Positions 1-8,186 of a DNA stretch of 33,274 nucleotides are shown here, in pieces. Made by a program: the position numbers and the translations under genes. The number at the start of each line of letters is the position of its first letter. Positions within the stretch are counted from its first letter, which is position 1. Source of the DNA: Microbacterium sp. MYb62 (lineage in GTDB: Bacteria; Actinomycetota; Actinomycetes; Actinomycetales; Microbacteriaceae); NCBI RefSeq assembly GCF_002979475.1, contig NZ_PCOY01000031.1:1-33274 (forward strand). The letters are read 5' to 3'. Under the pieces are notes generated by a model. That model searched no databases and was not told where the DNA came from. It saw only the letters and a list, made by a program, of their open reading frames with translations.

Positions 1-65
1 TAAGCCTCACAGCGCCGATGGTACTGCAGGGGGGACCCTGTGGGAGAGTAGGACACCGCCGGACT
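1..65 (+). rRNA. rrf: 5S ribosomal RNA, 3' end (partial)
   Basis: The first 65 bases match the conserved 3' half of actinobacterial 5S rRNA, including the stretch reading GGGAGAGTAGGACACCGCC near the 3' end. The 5' part lies outside the window. A strong hairpin terminator follows at 76-107, as expected for the end of an rrn operon. The exact 3' end (about 64-66) is estimated. Confidence 0.93.
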
Positions 66-75
66 CCTTTTAGAC

Positions 76-107
76 AAAATGGCCACCCATCGTTGGGTGG
101 CCATTTT
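76..107 (+). terminator. rrn operon intrinsic terminator
   Basis: A perfect 14-bp inverted repeat (76-89 with 94-107) encloses a 4-nt TCGT loop. The arm begins with AAAA and ends with TTTT, so it could stop transcription from either direction. It lies about 11 nt after the 5S rRNA end and only 32 nt before the next start codon. Confidence 0.93.
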
Positions 108-139
108 GCGTTTACACGAAAAGAACAGGGAGCATCATC

Positions 140-1807
140 ATGCCGGAAGAGGAAGAGCGCCGTCCGCGTCGCAACGACGACAGTGGATCGCGCGGGAACC
201 GCGCTTCCGGTGGACGCCCCGATCGCAGCCGTGATGGCAGCGCACCGCGCCGCGAAGGCGGCTACAACCGAGATGGTGCCGCGCCTCGTCGCGAGGGTGG
301 CGGCTACAACCGTGATGGTGCCGCGCCCCGTCGTGATGGTGCCGCGCCCCGTCGTGATGGTGCCGCGCCCCGTCGTGATGGTGGCGCGCCCCGTCGCGAG
401 GGTGGGTACAACCGTGACGGTGGTGCCCCGCGTCGTGAAGGTGGGTACAACCGTGATGGTGGTGCTCCGCGTCGTGAAGGTGGGTACAACCGCGATGGTG
501 CCGCGCCCCGTCGTGATGGTGGTGCTCCGCGTCGTGAAGGTGGGTACAACCGTGATGGTGGTGCTCCGCGTCGCGAGGGTGGCGGGTACAACCGTGATGG
601 TGGTGCTCCGCGTCGTGAAGGTGGCTACAACCGCGATGGTGCCGCTCCACGTCGAGACGGTGCCGCTCCTCGTCGCGAGGGTGGCGGCTACAGCCGAGAC
701 AGTGGTGCTCCGCGTCGTGAAGGTGGCTACAACCGCGATGGTGGTGCCCCGCGTCGTGAAGGTGGCGGGTACAACCGTGATGGTGCCGCGCCCCGCCGCG
801 AAGGAAACGATAGGGACAAGTCGCGCTCCTTCCCGCAGCGTGGGGGAGCGGGCCGGGAGCGTCCCGCTCAGGCAGCCAACGAGCGTCCGCGGTTCGATGA
901 GCCGAGCATTCCCGACGACGTCACGGCCCGCGACCTCAATGGGGCCGCTCGCAACGAGCTCAAGACTCTGAGCAAGGAGAATGCCGAACACGTCGCACGT
1001 CATCTCGCGATGGCCTCGCGTCTCATCGACGAGGATCCGGCGCTGGCTCATGAGCATGCACTGGCGGCTTCTCGTCGTGCCGGCCGAATCGCGATCGTTC
1101 GTGAGACCCTCGGCATCACGGCCTATGCCACCGAGGACTTCGCCTTGGCACTGCGTGAACTCCGCACGTACCGTCGTATCTCCGGCAAGGACGATCAGAT
1201 TGCTCTGATGGTCGACAGCGAACGGGGGATCGGACGTTCCGATCGTGCTCTCGAGACCGGTCGCGCCGTCGACCGCTCCGCGCTCGAGACCCCCGTCCGC
1301 GTCGCACTCGCGATCGCGATGTCGGGTGCTCGACTCGACCAGGGCGATCTCGAGCTCACACTCGGCGAGCTCGAGATCCCCGAGCTCGATCCCGATCGCG
1401 CATTCGAGTGGAGCCCCGCCCTGTTCGCCGCTCGTGCGGCCGTGCTCGAAGATCTCGGGCGCACGGAGGAGGCCGAGTTCTGGTCCCACCGCGCCGAGGT
1501 CGCAGCAGAGGCGTTGGGGGTGGATGAAGCCGGCGACGAGGAGATCTTCATCGAGGACAGCCTCATCGAGGGCGAGTTCCCCGACGATGATGACGAATCC
1601 CAGGTGGGTACGACCGGGGTTTCTGATGTTGTCGATTCTGATGTTGTCGTTTCTGATGTTGTCGATTCCGAAGCGTCGGTCGAGGACGTGTCCGCGGACG
1701 AGGAACCTGCGATCGCTGAGGAGCCGACCGTCGAGGACGAGGTGCGCGAGCTCCTGGGTGAAGACGAGACCGACGACGCGGACGAAGACACGGACCCGGA
1801 GGCGTAG
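140..1807 (+). CDS. TPR-like protein with Arg/Gly-rich repetitive N-terminal tail
   Basis: A 555-residue protein. Residues ~28-220 are a low-complexity tail built from repeated APRRDG and APRREGGYNRDG units, rich in Arg, Gly and Tyr. Residues ~270-460 form an alpha-helical, TPR-like domain. The C-terminal ~90 residues are very acidic (Asp/Glu runs). ATG at 140 is preceded by AGGGAG at a 7-nt spacing. It occupies the place of M. tuberculosis Rv1691, a TPR-type protein before the same phosphatase. The role is unknown; the RGG-like tail next to an rRNA operon suggests RNA or ribosome contact, which is inference. Its stop overlaps the next GTG start by one base (TAGTG), so translation is probably coupled. 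Confidence 0.88.
   Translation: MPEEEERRPRRNDDSGSRGNRASGGRPDRSRDGSAPRREGGYNRDGAAPRREGGGYNRDGAAPRRDGAAPRRDGAAPRRDGGAPRREGGYNRDGGAPRREGGYNRDGGAPRREGGYNRDGAAPRRDGGAPRREGGYNRDGGAPRREGGGYNRDGGAPRREGGYNRDGAAPRRDGAAPRREGGGYSRDSGAPRREGGYNRDGGAPRREGGGYNRDGAAPRREGNDRDKSRSFPQRGGAGRERPAQAANERPRFDEPSIPDDVTARDLNGAARNELKTLSKENAEHVARHLAMASRLIDEDPALAHEHALAASRRAGRIAIVRETLGITAYATEDFALALRELRTYRRISGKDDQIALMVDSERGIGRSDRALETGRAVDRSALETPVRVALAIAMSGARLDQGDLELTLGELEIPELDPDRAFEWSPALFAARAAVLEDLGRTEEAEFWSHRAEVAAEALGVDEAGDEEIFIEDSLIEGEFPDDDDESQVGTTGVSDVVDSDVVVSDVVDSEASVEDVSADEEPAIAEEPTVEDEVRELLGEDETDDADEDTDPEA
230..805 (+). repeat. In-frame tandem repeats coding APRRDG / APRREGGYNRDG units
   Basis: Within the gene at 140-1807, short near-identical DNA units repeat many times. 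18-21-bp units coding DGAAPRR run around 310-380. Longer 36-39-bp units coding GGAPRREGGYNRD follow to about 800. The unit count should vary between strains through replication slippage. The array is coding throughout and is not a CRISPR. Confidence 0.9.
1621..1665 (+). repeat. Three tandem 15-bp repeats
   Basis: Three adjacent copies of TTCTGATGTTGTCG(A/T) lie at 1621-1635, 1636-1650 and 1651-1665, differing only in the last base. They encode an SDVV(D/V)-type acidic repeat in the C-terminal tail of the preceding gene. They are visibly more AT-rich than their surroundings and look like recent slippage products. Confidence 0.92.
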
Positions 1808-2844
1808 TGGCGCTGTTCTCTCGGAAGCGCGCCCCGCGCACGCCGATCGATGGCGTCGACACGATCCTCGCCGATCTCGACGGCGTGGTCTATGCCGGGC
1901 CGGGGGCTCTGCCGTTCGCGGTGGACAGCCTCAACGCGGCGGCGAAGTCCGCCAGGCTCGGGTACATCACGAACAACGCGGCGCGAACCGACGCGTCCGT
2001 GGCGGAGCACCTGAGCAGTCTCGGTCTTCGGGTCGAGGCGTCGGATGTCGTCACGAGCCCGCAGGCGGCGATGCGGCTGATGGCGCAGATCGTGCCCGCG
2101 CCGGCGACGATTCTCGTGATCGGCGGCGACGGTCTCGTCGACGAGGTGCAGAAGGCGGGCTACACCGTCACGCGCAGCGCAGAAGACGCGCCGCGTGCGG
2201 TCGTGCAGGGCTTCGCGCCTGAGGTGGCTTGGACGGACCTCGCCGAGGCGGCGTTCGCCCTCAAGCTTCCGGAGGACGAGGGCGGCATCCCCTGGGTCGC
2301 CACCAACACCGATTGGACGATTCCTCGGGAGCGCGGGGTCGCCCCGGGCAACGGCACGCTGGTCTCCGCGGTGCACACCGCCGTCGGCCGGCTGGCGACG
2401 GTGGCAGGAAAGCCGGAGGCGCCCATCTTCGAGGAGGCTCTCGCCCGATTCGGCGCGAACAAGGCTCTCTTCATCGGCGACCGGCTCGACACGGACATCA
2501 TGGGTGCGAGTCGAGTCGGCATCGACTCGGTGCTCGTTCTCACTGGGATCGACCGCCCCAAACATGTGCTCGCAGCGCCGGAGGGCTCGCGGCCGACGTA
2601 CATCCTCGGCGATCTGCGTGAACTCCACCTTCCCTATCCGGAGATCACGGAGCAGGACGGCGTGTTCGAGGTGAACGGTGCCGCCGTGCGCGTCTCCGGA
2701 GCGGATGTCGAGATCGTGGCGGAGTCCGGAGCGCAGATCGACCTGCTGCGCGCGGGTGCTGCCGCCATCTGGGCATCCGGGACCCCGGTGTTCGTGTTGA
2801 GGGTTCCCGAACGGCTCTACGACGATCCCTTCCACCGCCCCTGA
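1807..2844 (+). CDS. HAD-superfamily (class IIA, NagD-like) phosphatase
   Basis: 345 residues, a normal length for NagD/AraL-type HAD hydrolases. The catalytic motif ADLDGVVY places the nucleophile at D23 and the acid/base at D25. Motif II TNNA is at ~55-58. The metal-binding motif GDRLDTDIMGA lies near residue 223. The syntenic M. tuberculosis enzyme (Rv1692) is a glycerol-3-phosphate phosphatase acting in phospholipid headgroup recycling, so the same substrate is plausible here but inferred from synteny. The GTG start at 1807 overlaps the upstream stop by one base, which supports both the start and operon membership. Expected to be cytoplasmic and Mg-dependent. Confidence 0.9.
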   Translation: MALFSRKRAPRTPIDGVDTILADLDGVVYAGPGALPFAVDSLNAAAKSARLGYITNNAARTDASVAEHLSSLGLRVEASDVVTSPQAAMRLMAQIVPAPATILVIGGDGLVDEVQKAGYTVTRSAEDAPRAVVQGFAPEVAWTDLAEAAFALKLPEDEGGIPWVATNTDWTIPRERGVAPGNGTLVSAVHTAVGRLATVAGKPEAPIFEEALARFGANKALFIGDRLDTDIMGASRVGIDSVLVLTGIDRPKHVLAAPEGSRPTYILGDLRELHLPYPEITEQDGVFEVNGAAVRVSGADVEIVAESGAQIDLLRAGAAAIWASGTPVFVLRVPERLYDDPFHRP

Positions 2845-2883
2845 GCATCGCGCGTGGCTCCGGCCCGCGTCAGAGGGGCCGCG

Positions 2884-2889
2884 TACAGT
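2884..2889 (+). promoter_or_regulatory. -10 element of a predicted leaderless promoter
   Basis: TACAGT followed by exactly 6 nt and then GTG at 2896. Transcription would begin at or next to the start codon. It lies in the 51-nt gap after the HAD gene and could give tlyA-nadK-recN their own promoter. Confidence 0.55.
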
Positions 2890-2895
2890 AGAACC

Positions 2896-3072
2896 GTGAG
2901 CGAAGAGACGACGAGCGCGCCGACGGACGGCCTGTGGAGCCGACTGCGCCTGATCGAAGGGCAACCTCTCCCGGCACGAGCCGACGCCTATTCGGCTCTT
3001 CACGACGACCTCTCCCGACGCCTCGAGAGCGGTGCGAAGCTCGAACAGCGGGAGACCTCGGGATCCCGATGA
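2896..3072 (+). CDS. Conserved small protein upstream of tlyA
   Basis: A 58-residue protein starting VSEETTSAP and ending SGSR. GTG at 2896 was chosen over the upstream in-frame start at 2854 because a TACAGT -10 hexamer sits 6 nt before it, and because the resulting length fits the short gene at the same place in M. tuberculosis (Rv1693). Its stop overlaps the tlyA start as ATGA. No domain is recognised. The sequence is charged and predicted helical, without a signal peptide or membrane segment. Function unknown. Confidence 0.7.
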   Translation: MSEETTSAPTDGLWSRLRLIEGQPLPARADAYSALHDDLSRRLESGAKLEQRETSGSR

Positions 3073-3866
3073 CGCGACTCGACGCTGCCCTCGCCGCTCG
3101 AGGACTCGCCCGCTCGCGCAGCCACGCGGCCACCCTCATCTCCGAGGGCCTCGTGAGCGTCGACGGCCGACCGGTGGTGAAGGCCTCGACCGCTGTCCCC
3201 GACAGGGCGGAGATCACGATCGCCGGAGCCGACCACTATGTCGGACGCGCCGCGCACAAGCTCATCGCCGGGCTCGACGGCTTCGACATCCCCGTCCGAG
3301 AGCGGCTCGCGCTCGACATGGGCGCCTCCACCGGCGGCTTCACCCAGGTGCTGCGCGAGCGCGGCGCCCGCAAGGTGCTCGCGGTCGACGTCGGACACGG
3401 ACAGCTGGCGCCGTCTGTCGCCGCCGATCCGGGAGTCGCCGCGGTCGAGGGCTACAACGTGCGGCACATGACCCGCGAGAATCTCGCGGAGGCCACGGGG
3501 GAGGCCGACGCCCCGGATCTGATCGTCGGCGATCTCTCCTTCATCTCCCTCGAGCTCGTGCTGCCTGCCGTGGCGGTGATCGGGACGCCCGATGCCGACA
3601 TCCTCCTGCTCGTGAAACCCCAGTTCGAAGTCGGGCGCACCGCGGTGCGCGGCGGCCTGGTGACGGATCCGGCGACGCGCGCCGATGCCGTGGCGCGCAC
3701 GGTGTGGAGTGCGTGGGACGTGGGGCTCGGGATGCTCGGCATCCTTCCCTCCCCGATCCTCGGTACGCACGGCAATGCCGAGTATCTGGTGCACCTCGCT
3801 CCAGGACGGGGCAGCAATCCGACAGAATGGCTGGACAGCATCAACCGACTGGCAGGAGGACGATGA
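3069..3866 (+). CDS. tlyA: TlyA-family rRNA 2'-O-methyltransferase (S4 + FtsJ-like)
   Basis: 265 residues. An N-terminal S4 RNA-binding domain (residues ~1-60, starting MTRLDAALAARGL) is followed by a Rossmann methyltransferase with the S-adenosylmethionine motif LDMGASTGG at ~82-90. Later motifs are VGDLSFISL and LLLVKPQFE. K64, the Asp of VGDL and the Lys of VKPQ fit the K-D-K-type catalytic set of FtsJ-like enzymes. Known TlyA proteins 2'-O-methylate 16S and 23S rRNA and set capreomycin sensitivity. ATG at 3069 overlaps the upstream stop (ATGA) and the gene ends in an ATGA overlap with nadK, so it is translated in a coupled series. Confidence 0.95.
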   Translation: MTRLDAALAARGLARSRSHAATLISEGLVSVDGRPVVKASTAVPDRAEITIAGADHYVGRAAHKLIAGLDGFDIPVRERLALDMGASTGGFTQVLRERGARKVLAVDVGHGQLAPSVAADPGVAAVEGYNVRHMTRENLAEATGEADAPDLIVGDLSFISLELVLPAVAVIGTPDADILLLVKPQFEVGRTAVRGGLVTDPATRADAVARTVWSAWDVGLGMLGILPSPILGTHGNAEYLVHLAPGRGSNPTEWLDSINRLAGGR

Positions 3867-4783
3867 ACGAGCGCAGCATCCTGGTCGTCGCTCACGCGGG
3901 CCGTGTGGACACCGTCGAAGCGGCTCGCCGGGTGATCGACGCCCTGCGGGAGGCGGGGGCACGACCGGTCCTGGCGGCCGACGATCACGAGGCCCTCCTG
4001 TCCGTCGACCCCTTCTTCGCCGACGTCGCCGTGCTCGGCGTCTCCGTGGATCCGGCCGACCTCGAGCTGGCGATCGTGCTGGGTGGCGACGGGACCATCC
4101 TGCGCGCGGCGGAACTCGTACGAGACAGCGGTGCGCCGGTGCTCGGCATCAACATGGGCCATGTCGGATTCCTCGCCGAGATCGATCGCGACGACATGGA
4201 CAAGGCAGTGCGCCGTGTGATCGATCGCGACTACGAGGTCGAGGAGCGCCTCGCACTGTCGGTGCGGGTGAAGGATGCCGACGGCACCGTCGTCTACGAG
4301 ACCTGGGCGCTCAACGAAGCCACGGTCGAGAAGGCCAGCCGTGAGCGGATGATCGAGGTCGTGCTGGAGATCGACGGCCGGCCGCTGTCGAGCTTCGGGT
4401 GCGATGGCATGGTGGTCTCCACCCCCACCGGCTCGACCGCCTACAACTTCTCCGCCGGGGGGCCGGTCATCTGGCCGAGCGTCGAGGCGATCGCCGTCGT
4501 GCCGCTGTCGGCCCATGCGCTGTTCGCCAAGCCGCTCGTCGTCAGCCCCGACGCGTCTGTCGCGATCGAGATGCTCGAACGCACCGACGGCTCCGGGATC
4601 CTGTGGTGCGACGGACGCCGCTCGCACGACCTCCCGCCAGGGGCTCGCGTCGTGGTCCGCCGGTCATCGCGTCCGGTGCGCCTCGCACGCCTGCATCCTA
4701 CGGCCTTCACGGACCGTCTCGTGCGCAAGTTCCAGCTTCCCGTCGAAGGATGGCGCGGCCAAGCGCAGGGGGCACCGTCATGA
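3863..4783 (+). CDS. nadK: NAD kinase
   Basis: 306 residues. The protein phosphorylates NAD to NADP using ATP or polyphosphate in the cytoplasm. The hallmark GGDGT is at residues 74-78, followed by NMGHVGFLAEI, an Asn-Glu motif in ALNEATVEK, and STPTGSTAYNFSAGGP. All key family motifs are intact. AGGAGG lies just upstream of ATG 3863, and the start overlaps the tlyA stop by 4 nt. It sits in the tlyA-nadK-recN order typical of actinobacteria. Confidence 0.96.
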   Translation: MNERSILVVAHAGRVDTVEAARRVIDALREAGARPVLAADDHEALLSVDPFFADVAVLGVSVDPADLELAIVLGGDGTILRAAELVRDSGAPVLGINMGHVGFLAEIDRDDMDKAVRRVIDRDYEVEERLALSVRVKDADGTVVYETWALNEATVEKASRERMIEVVLEIDGRPLSSFGCDGMVVSTPTGSTAYNFSAGGPVIWPSVEAIAVVPLSAHALFAKPLVVSPDASVAIEMLERTDGSGILWCDGRRSHDLPPGARVVVRRSSRPVRLARLHPTAFTDRLVRKFQLPVEGWRGQAQGAPS

Positions 4784-6471
4784 TCGAGGAGATGCGGATG
4801 CAGGGGCTCGGCGTCATCGCCGACGCCGTGTTGCCGTTGGGCCCGGGATTCACCGCGATCACCGGTGAGACCGGCGCGGGCAAGACGATGGTCGTCACCG
4901 GTCTCGGACTGCTGCTGGGTCAGCGTGCCGACTCCGGGGCCGTGCGCGCCGGTGCGGCGCAGGCGTCGGTGGCGGGTGTCTGGGTCGTCCCCGAGGGCGG
5001 AAGCGTCGCCGATATCGTCGCGGATGCCGGTGGCGAGCTGGAACCCGTCGGTGCCGGCAGCGCCGAGCTCTACGTGTCGCGCACGCTGAGCGCCGAAGGG
5101 CGCAGTCGCGCGAGTGTCGGGGGACGCGCGGCCCCGGCCGGTGTGCTCTCCTCGCTCGCCGAGGAACTCGTCGTGGTGCACGGGCAGTCCGAGCAGCTGC
5201 GTCTGCGCTCGGCCGTCGCCCAGCGCGATGCGCTCGACCGCTTCGGCGGCGCTCCGATCACGGACGCCGTCGCCCGATACGCCGAGGCCTTCGCCCGGTG
5301 GCGAGCCCTCGATACCGAGATCTCCGAGATCACCGAGAACCGCGACCGCCGAGCCGAAGAGGCCGCTCGCCTCCGGGAGGCTCTCGCGCTGATCGAATCG
5401 ACAGCGCCGGAGCCGGGGGAGGACCAGGCGCTCACCGAGCGCGCCGAGCGCCTCGCGAACGCCGAAGAGCTGCGACTCGCGGCATCCCTCGCCCATGGAG
5501 CGCTCTCGAGCGAGGAGGGGGAGCCCGATGCCTCCGCGCTCGTGGCGGAGGCGCGTCGGGTGCTCGAGCGGGCCTCCGACGGCAAACTGACGGAGATCGG
5601 CGAGAGCCTCGCCGACATCGGCTACCGGATCGCCGACACCGCGGGCCTCCTCTCCGCCTATCTCGCCGACCTCGACGAGTCGGGTCCGCACGAGCTCGCG
5701 GCCGTCGAAGAGCGTCGCGCCGCATTGGGCACTCTGATCCGCGCGCACGGATCTCTGGACGAGGCCCTGACTCTGTGGCAGACCGGGTCGGCTCGACTGG
5801 CGGAGCTCGACGACGATGACGATCGCATCCAACGGCTGATCGCCGAGCGCGACACCGCACGGACGGAGCTCGACGCTCACGCCGACGCGTTGACGGCCGT
5901 GCGGACGGAGGCGGCTGCACGGCTCGGCGACGCCGTGACAGAAGAACTGCACGCACTCGCGATGCCGGATGCGCGCCTCGAGGTCGCGGTCTCCGCCGGC
6001 GCCGAGACCGCCCATGGCCGTGACGACGTCGCGATCCTGCTCGCCCCGCATCCCGGAGCCGAGCCGCGGTCGGTCTCCAAAGGCGCCTCCGGGGGTGAGC
6101 TGTCGCGTGTGATGTTGGCCATCGAGGTCGTGATCGCCGCGACGGATCCGGTCCCGACGTTCGTCTTCGATGAGGTCGATGCGGGCATCGGCGGGGCGGC
6201 GGCCATCGAGGTCGGTCGGCGACTCGCCCGACTCGCCGAGAAGTCTCAGGTCATCGCAGTGACGCATCTGGCTCAGGTTGCAGCCTTCGCGAACAACCAC
6301 CTCTCGGTCGTGAAAGCCCACGATGGCGCGGTCACGGCCTCGAGCGTGCGGCGTCTGGAGGGCGAGGAGCGGGAAGCCGAGATGGCGCGCCTGCTGTCCG
6401 GACTCGCCGATTCGGATGCTGCCCTGACCCACGCACGCGAACTTCTCAGCCTCCGCGTCCCCGCCGCCTGA
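4780..6471 (+). CDS. recN: DNA repair protein RecN (SMC-like ATPase)
   Basis: 563 residues. RecN acts early in double-strand break repair, bridging DNA ends. Walker A GETGAGKT is at residues 29-36. A long central helical, coiled-coil section (~150-400) is rich in Glu/Arg/Ala. The ABC signature ASGGELSRVMLAIE is near ~437 and Walker B FVFDEVDAGIGG near ~461. ATG 4780 overlaps the nadK stop (ATGA); a second Met four codons downstream (4792) is an alternative. In M. tuberculosis two genes (Rv1697/Rv1698) separate recN from pyrG; here only 14 nt do. Confidence 0.95.
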   Translation: MIEEMRMQGLGVIADAVLPLGPGFTAITGETGAGKTMVVTGLGLLLGQRADSGAVRAGAAQASVAGVWVVPEGGSVADIVADAGGELEPVGAGSAELYVSRTLSAEGRSRASVGGRAAPAGVLSSLAEELVVVHGQSEQLRLRSAVAQRDALDRFGGAPITDAVARYAEAFARWRALDTEISEITENRDRRAEEAARLREALALIESTAPEPGEDQALTERAERLANAEELRLAASLAHGALSSEEGEPDASALVAEARRVLERASDGKLTEIGESLADIGYRIADTAGLLSAYLADLDESGPHELAAVEERRAALGTLIRAHGSLDEALTLWQTGSARLAELDDDDDRIQRLIAERDTARTELDAHADALTAVRTEAAARLGDAVTEELHALAMPDARLEVAVSAGAETAHGRDDVAILLAPHPGAEPRSVSKGASGGELSRVMLAIEVVIAATDPVPTFVFDEVDAGIGGAAAIEVGRRLARLAEKSQVIAVTHLAQVAAFANNHLSVVKAHDGAVTASSVRRLEGEEREAEMARLLSGLADSDAALTHARELLSLRVPAA

Positions 6472-6477
6472 TAGGAT
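6472..6477 (+). promoter_or_regulatory. -10 element upstream of pyrG
   Basis: TAGGAT overlaps the recN stop codon region and is followed by 8 nt, then GTG-ATG. This arrangement predicts a leaderless or nearly leaderless pyrG transcript. No Shine-Dalgarno sequence fits in the gap, which supports the reading. Confidence 0.5.
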
Positions 6478-6485
6478 CGAAGCCC

Positions 6486-8186
6486 GTGATGAACTCTTCT
6501 TCTGCGGGACCCAAGAACGACACGACCAAGCACATCTTCGTGACTGGTGGTGTCGTTTCGTCTTTGGGCAAGGGACTGACGGCGGCCAGCCTCGGCAACC
6601 TCCTCACGGCTCGCGGTCTGCGCGTCGTGATGCAGAAGCTCGACCCGTATCTGAACGTCGATCCGGGCACCATGAACCCGTTCCAGCACGGCGAGGTCTT
6701 CGTCACGGACGACGGTGCCGAGACCGATCTCGACATCGGGCACTACGAGCGCTTCCTCGACATCAACCTGTCCGAGGCGGCCAACGTCACCACCGGCCAG
6801 ATCTACTCGCAGGTGATCGCCCGCGAGCGCCGGGGCGAGTACCTCGGCGACACGGTGCAGGTCATCCCGCACATCACCGATGAGATCAAGCGCCGCATGC
6901 GCCTGCAGGCGAGCGAGGACCCGCGCCCCGACGTGATCATCACCGAGGTCGGCGGCACGGTGGGTGACATCGAGTCGCAGCCGTTCCTCGAGTCCGCGCG
7001 CCAGCTGCGCCACGAGCTCGGACGCGACAGCGTGTTCTTCGTGCACGTGTCGCTCGTGCCGTTCATGGGCGCATCCGGGGAGCAGAAGACCAAGCCCACG
7101 CAGCACTCCGTCGCAGCGCTCCGCCAGGTCGGCATCCAGCCCGACGCGCTCGTACTCCGCAGCGACCGTCCGGTCAGCGAGAGCAACCGCAACAAGATCG
7201 CGCTGATGTGCGACGTCGACGCCGAGGGCGTCATCAACACGGTCGACCTGCCGAGCATCTACGACATCCCCTCGACGCTGAACGATCAGGGGCTCGACTC
7301 GTACATCGTGCGTCGTCTCGGTCTCGACCAGAAGGCCGCGGCCGACGTCGACTGGACGCGCTGGAGCAAGGTGCTTCACGCGGTCCACAACCCCAAGCAC
7401 GAGGTCACGATCGGTCTGGTCGGCAAGTACATCGACCTGCCGGACGCCTACCTGTCCGTGACCGAGGCGCTCAAGGCCGGTGGTTTCGCGCAGGAGACCA
7501 AGGTCAACATCCGCTGGATCCCCTCCGATCTCTGCGAGACGCCGGAAGGCGCGCAGGAGCAGCTGGCCGAACTCGACGGCATCTGCGTTCCCGGGGGCTT
7601 CGGCATCCGCGGCATCGAGGGAAAGCTCGGTGCGTTGAAGTTCGCACGTGAGCAGGGCATCCCGACGCTCGGCCTGTGCCTCGGCCTGCAGTGCATGGTC
7701 ATCGAGTACGCGCGTGACGTCGCGGGCATCGTCGGAGCTTCCTCCAGCGAGTTCGACCCGGAGACCGCAGAGCCCGTCATCGCGACGATGGCGGAGCAGG
7801 TCGACATCCTCGACGGCGGCGACCTCGGCGGCACCATGCGCCTCGGCCTGTACCAGGCGGCTCTGGCCGAAGGATCGCTCGCCCGTGAGCTCTACGACGC
7901 CCCGGAGGCCTCCGAGCGCCACCGTCACCGCTACGAGGTCAACAACGCCTACCGCGATCGTCTCTCGGCGGCGGGACTCGTGTTCTCCGGTCTCAACCCG
8001 GAGCTCGACCTGGTCGAGTACGTCGAGCTGCCGCGTGACGTGCACCCGTACTACATCGCCACGCAGGCACACCCGGAGCTGCGTTCGCGTCCGACCGCCC
8101 CGCACCCGCTGTTCCGCGGACTGGTCGGCGCCGCGATCGAACGCCACCGGGCGAGCGAGCTGTTCGACGTCAGCGCCGATGACTGA
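6486..8186 (+). CDS. pyrG: CTP synthase
   Basis: 566 residues, full length. It makes CTP from UTP, ATP and glutamine. The N-terminal synthetase domain begins IFVTGGVVSSLGKGL and carries the MQKLDPYLNVDPGTMNPFQHGEVFVTDDG region. The C-terminal glutamine amidotransferase domain has CVPGGFGIRG and the nucleophile-elbow GLCLGLQCMV (Cys at ~398), with the His-Pro-Glu triad part in AQAHPEL. The first codon may be GTG 6486 or the adjacent ATG 6489. The gene has its own predicted promoter at 6472-6477 and its 3' end overlaps the nudix gene by 8 nt. Confidence 0.97.
   Translation: MMNSSSAGPKNDTTKHIFVTGGVVSSLGKGLTAASLGNLLTARGLRVVMQKLDPYLNVDPGTMNPFQHGEVFVTDDGAETDLDIGHYERFLDINLSEAANVTTGQIYSQVIARERRGEYLGDTVQVIPHITDEIKRRMRLQASEDPRPDVIITEVGGTVGDIESQPFLESARQLRHELGRDSVFFVHVSLVPFMGASGEQKTKPTQHSVAALRQVGIQPDALVLRSDRPVSESNRNKIALMCDVDAEGVINTVDLPSIYDIPSTLNDQGLDSYIVRRLGLDQKAAADVDWTRWSKVLHAVHNPKHEVTIGLVGKYIDLPDAYLSVTEALKAGGFAQETKVNIRWIPSDLCETPEGAQEQLAELDGICVPGGFGIRGIEGKLGALKFAREQGIPTLGLCLGLQCMVIEYARDVAGIVGASSSEFDPETAEPVIATMAEQVDILDGGDLGGTMRLGLYQAALAEGSLARELYDAPEASERHRHRYEVNNAYRDRLSAAGLVFSGLNPELDLVEYVELPRDVHPYYIATQAHPELRSRPTAPHPLFRGLVGAAIERHRASELFDVSADD

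Noticed and set aside
138..650. Long minus-strand frame rich in His (HHHHGC repeats) opposite the repeat protein
   Set aside because: It is the mirror image of the coding Arg/Gly repeats; codon bias, ribosome binding site and domain content support only the plus-strand gene.
230..805. Regular short repeats that could be taken for a CRISPR array
   Set aside because: The units are contiguous, lack unique spacers of constant size, and stay in frame inside a coding sequence.
1195..3003. Long minus-strand open frames opposite recN, pyrG, der and the first genes
   Set aside because: High GC content leaves long stop-free antisense frames. These have no recognisable domains and lie opposite strongly conserved genes.
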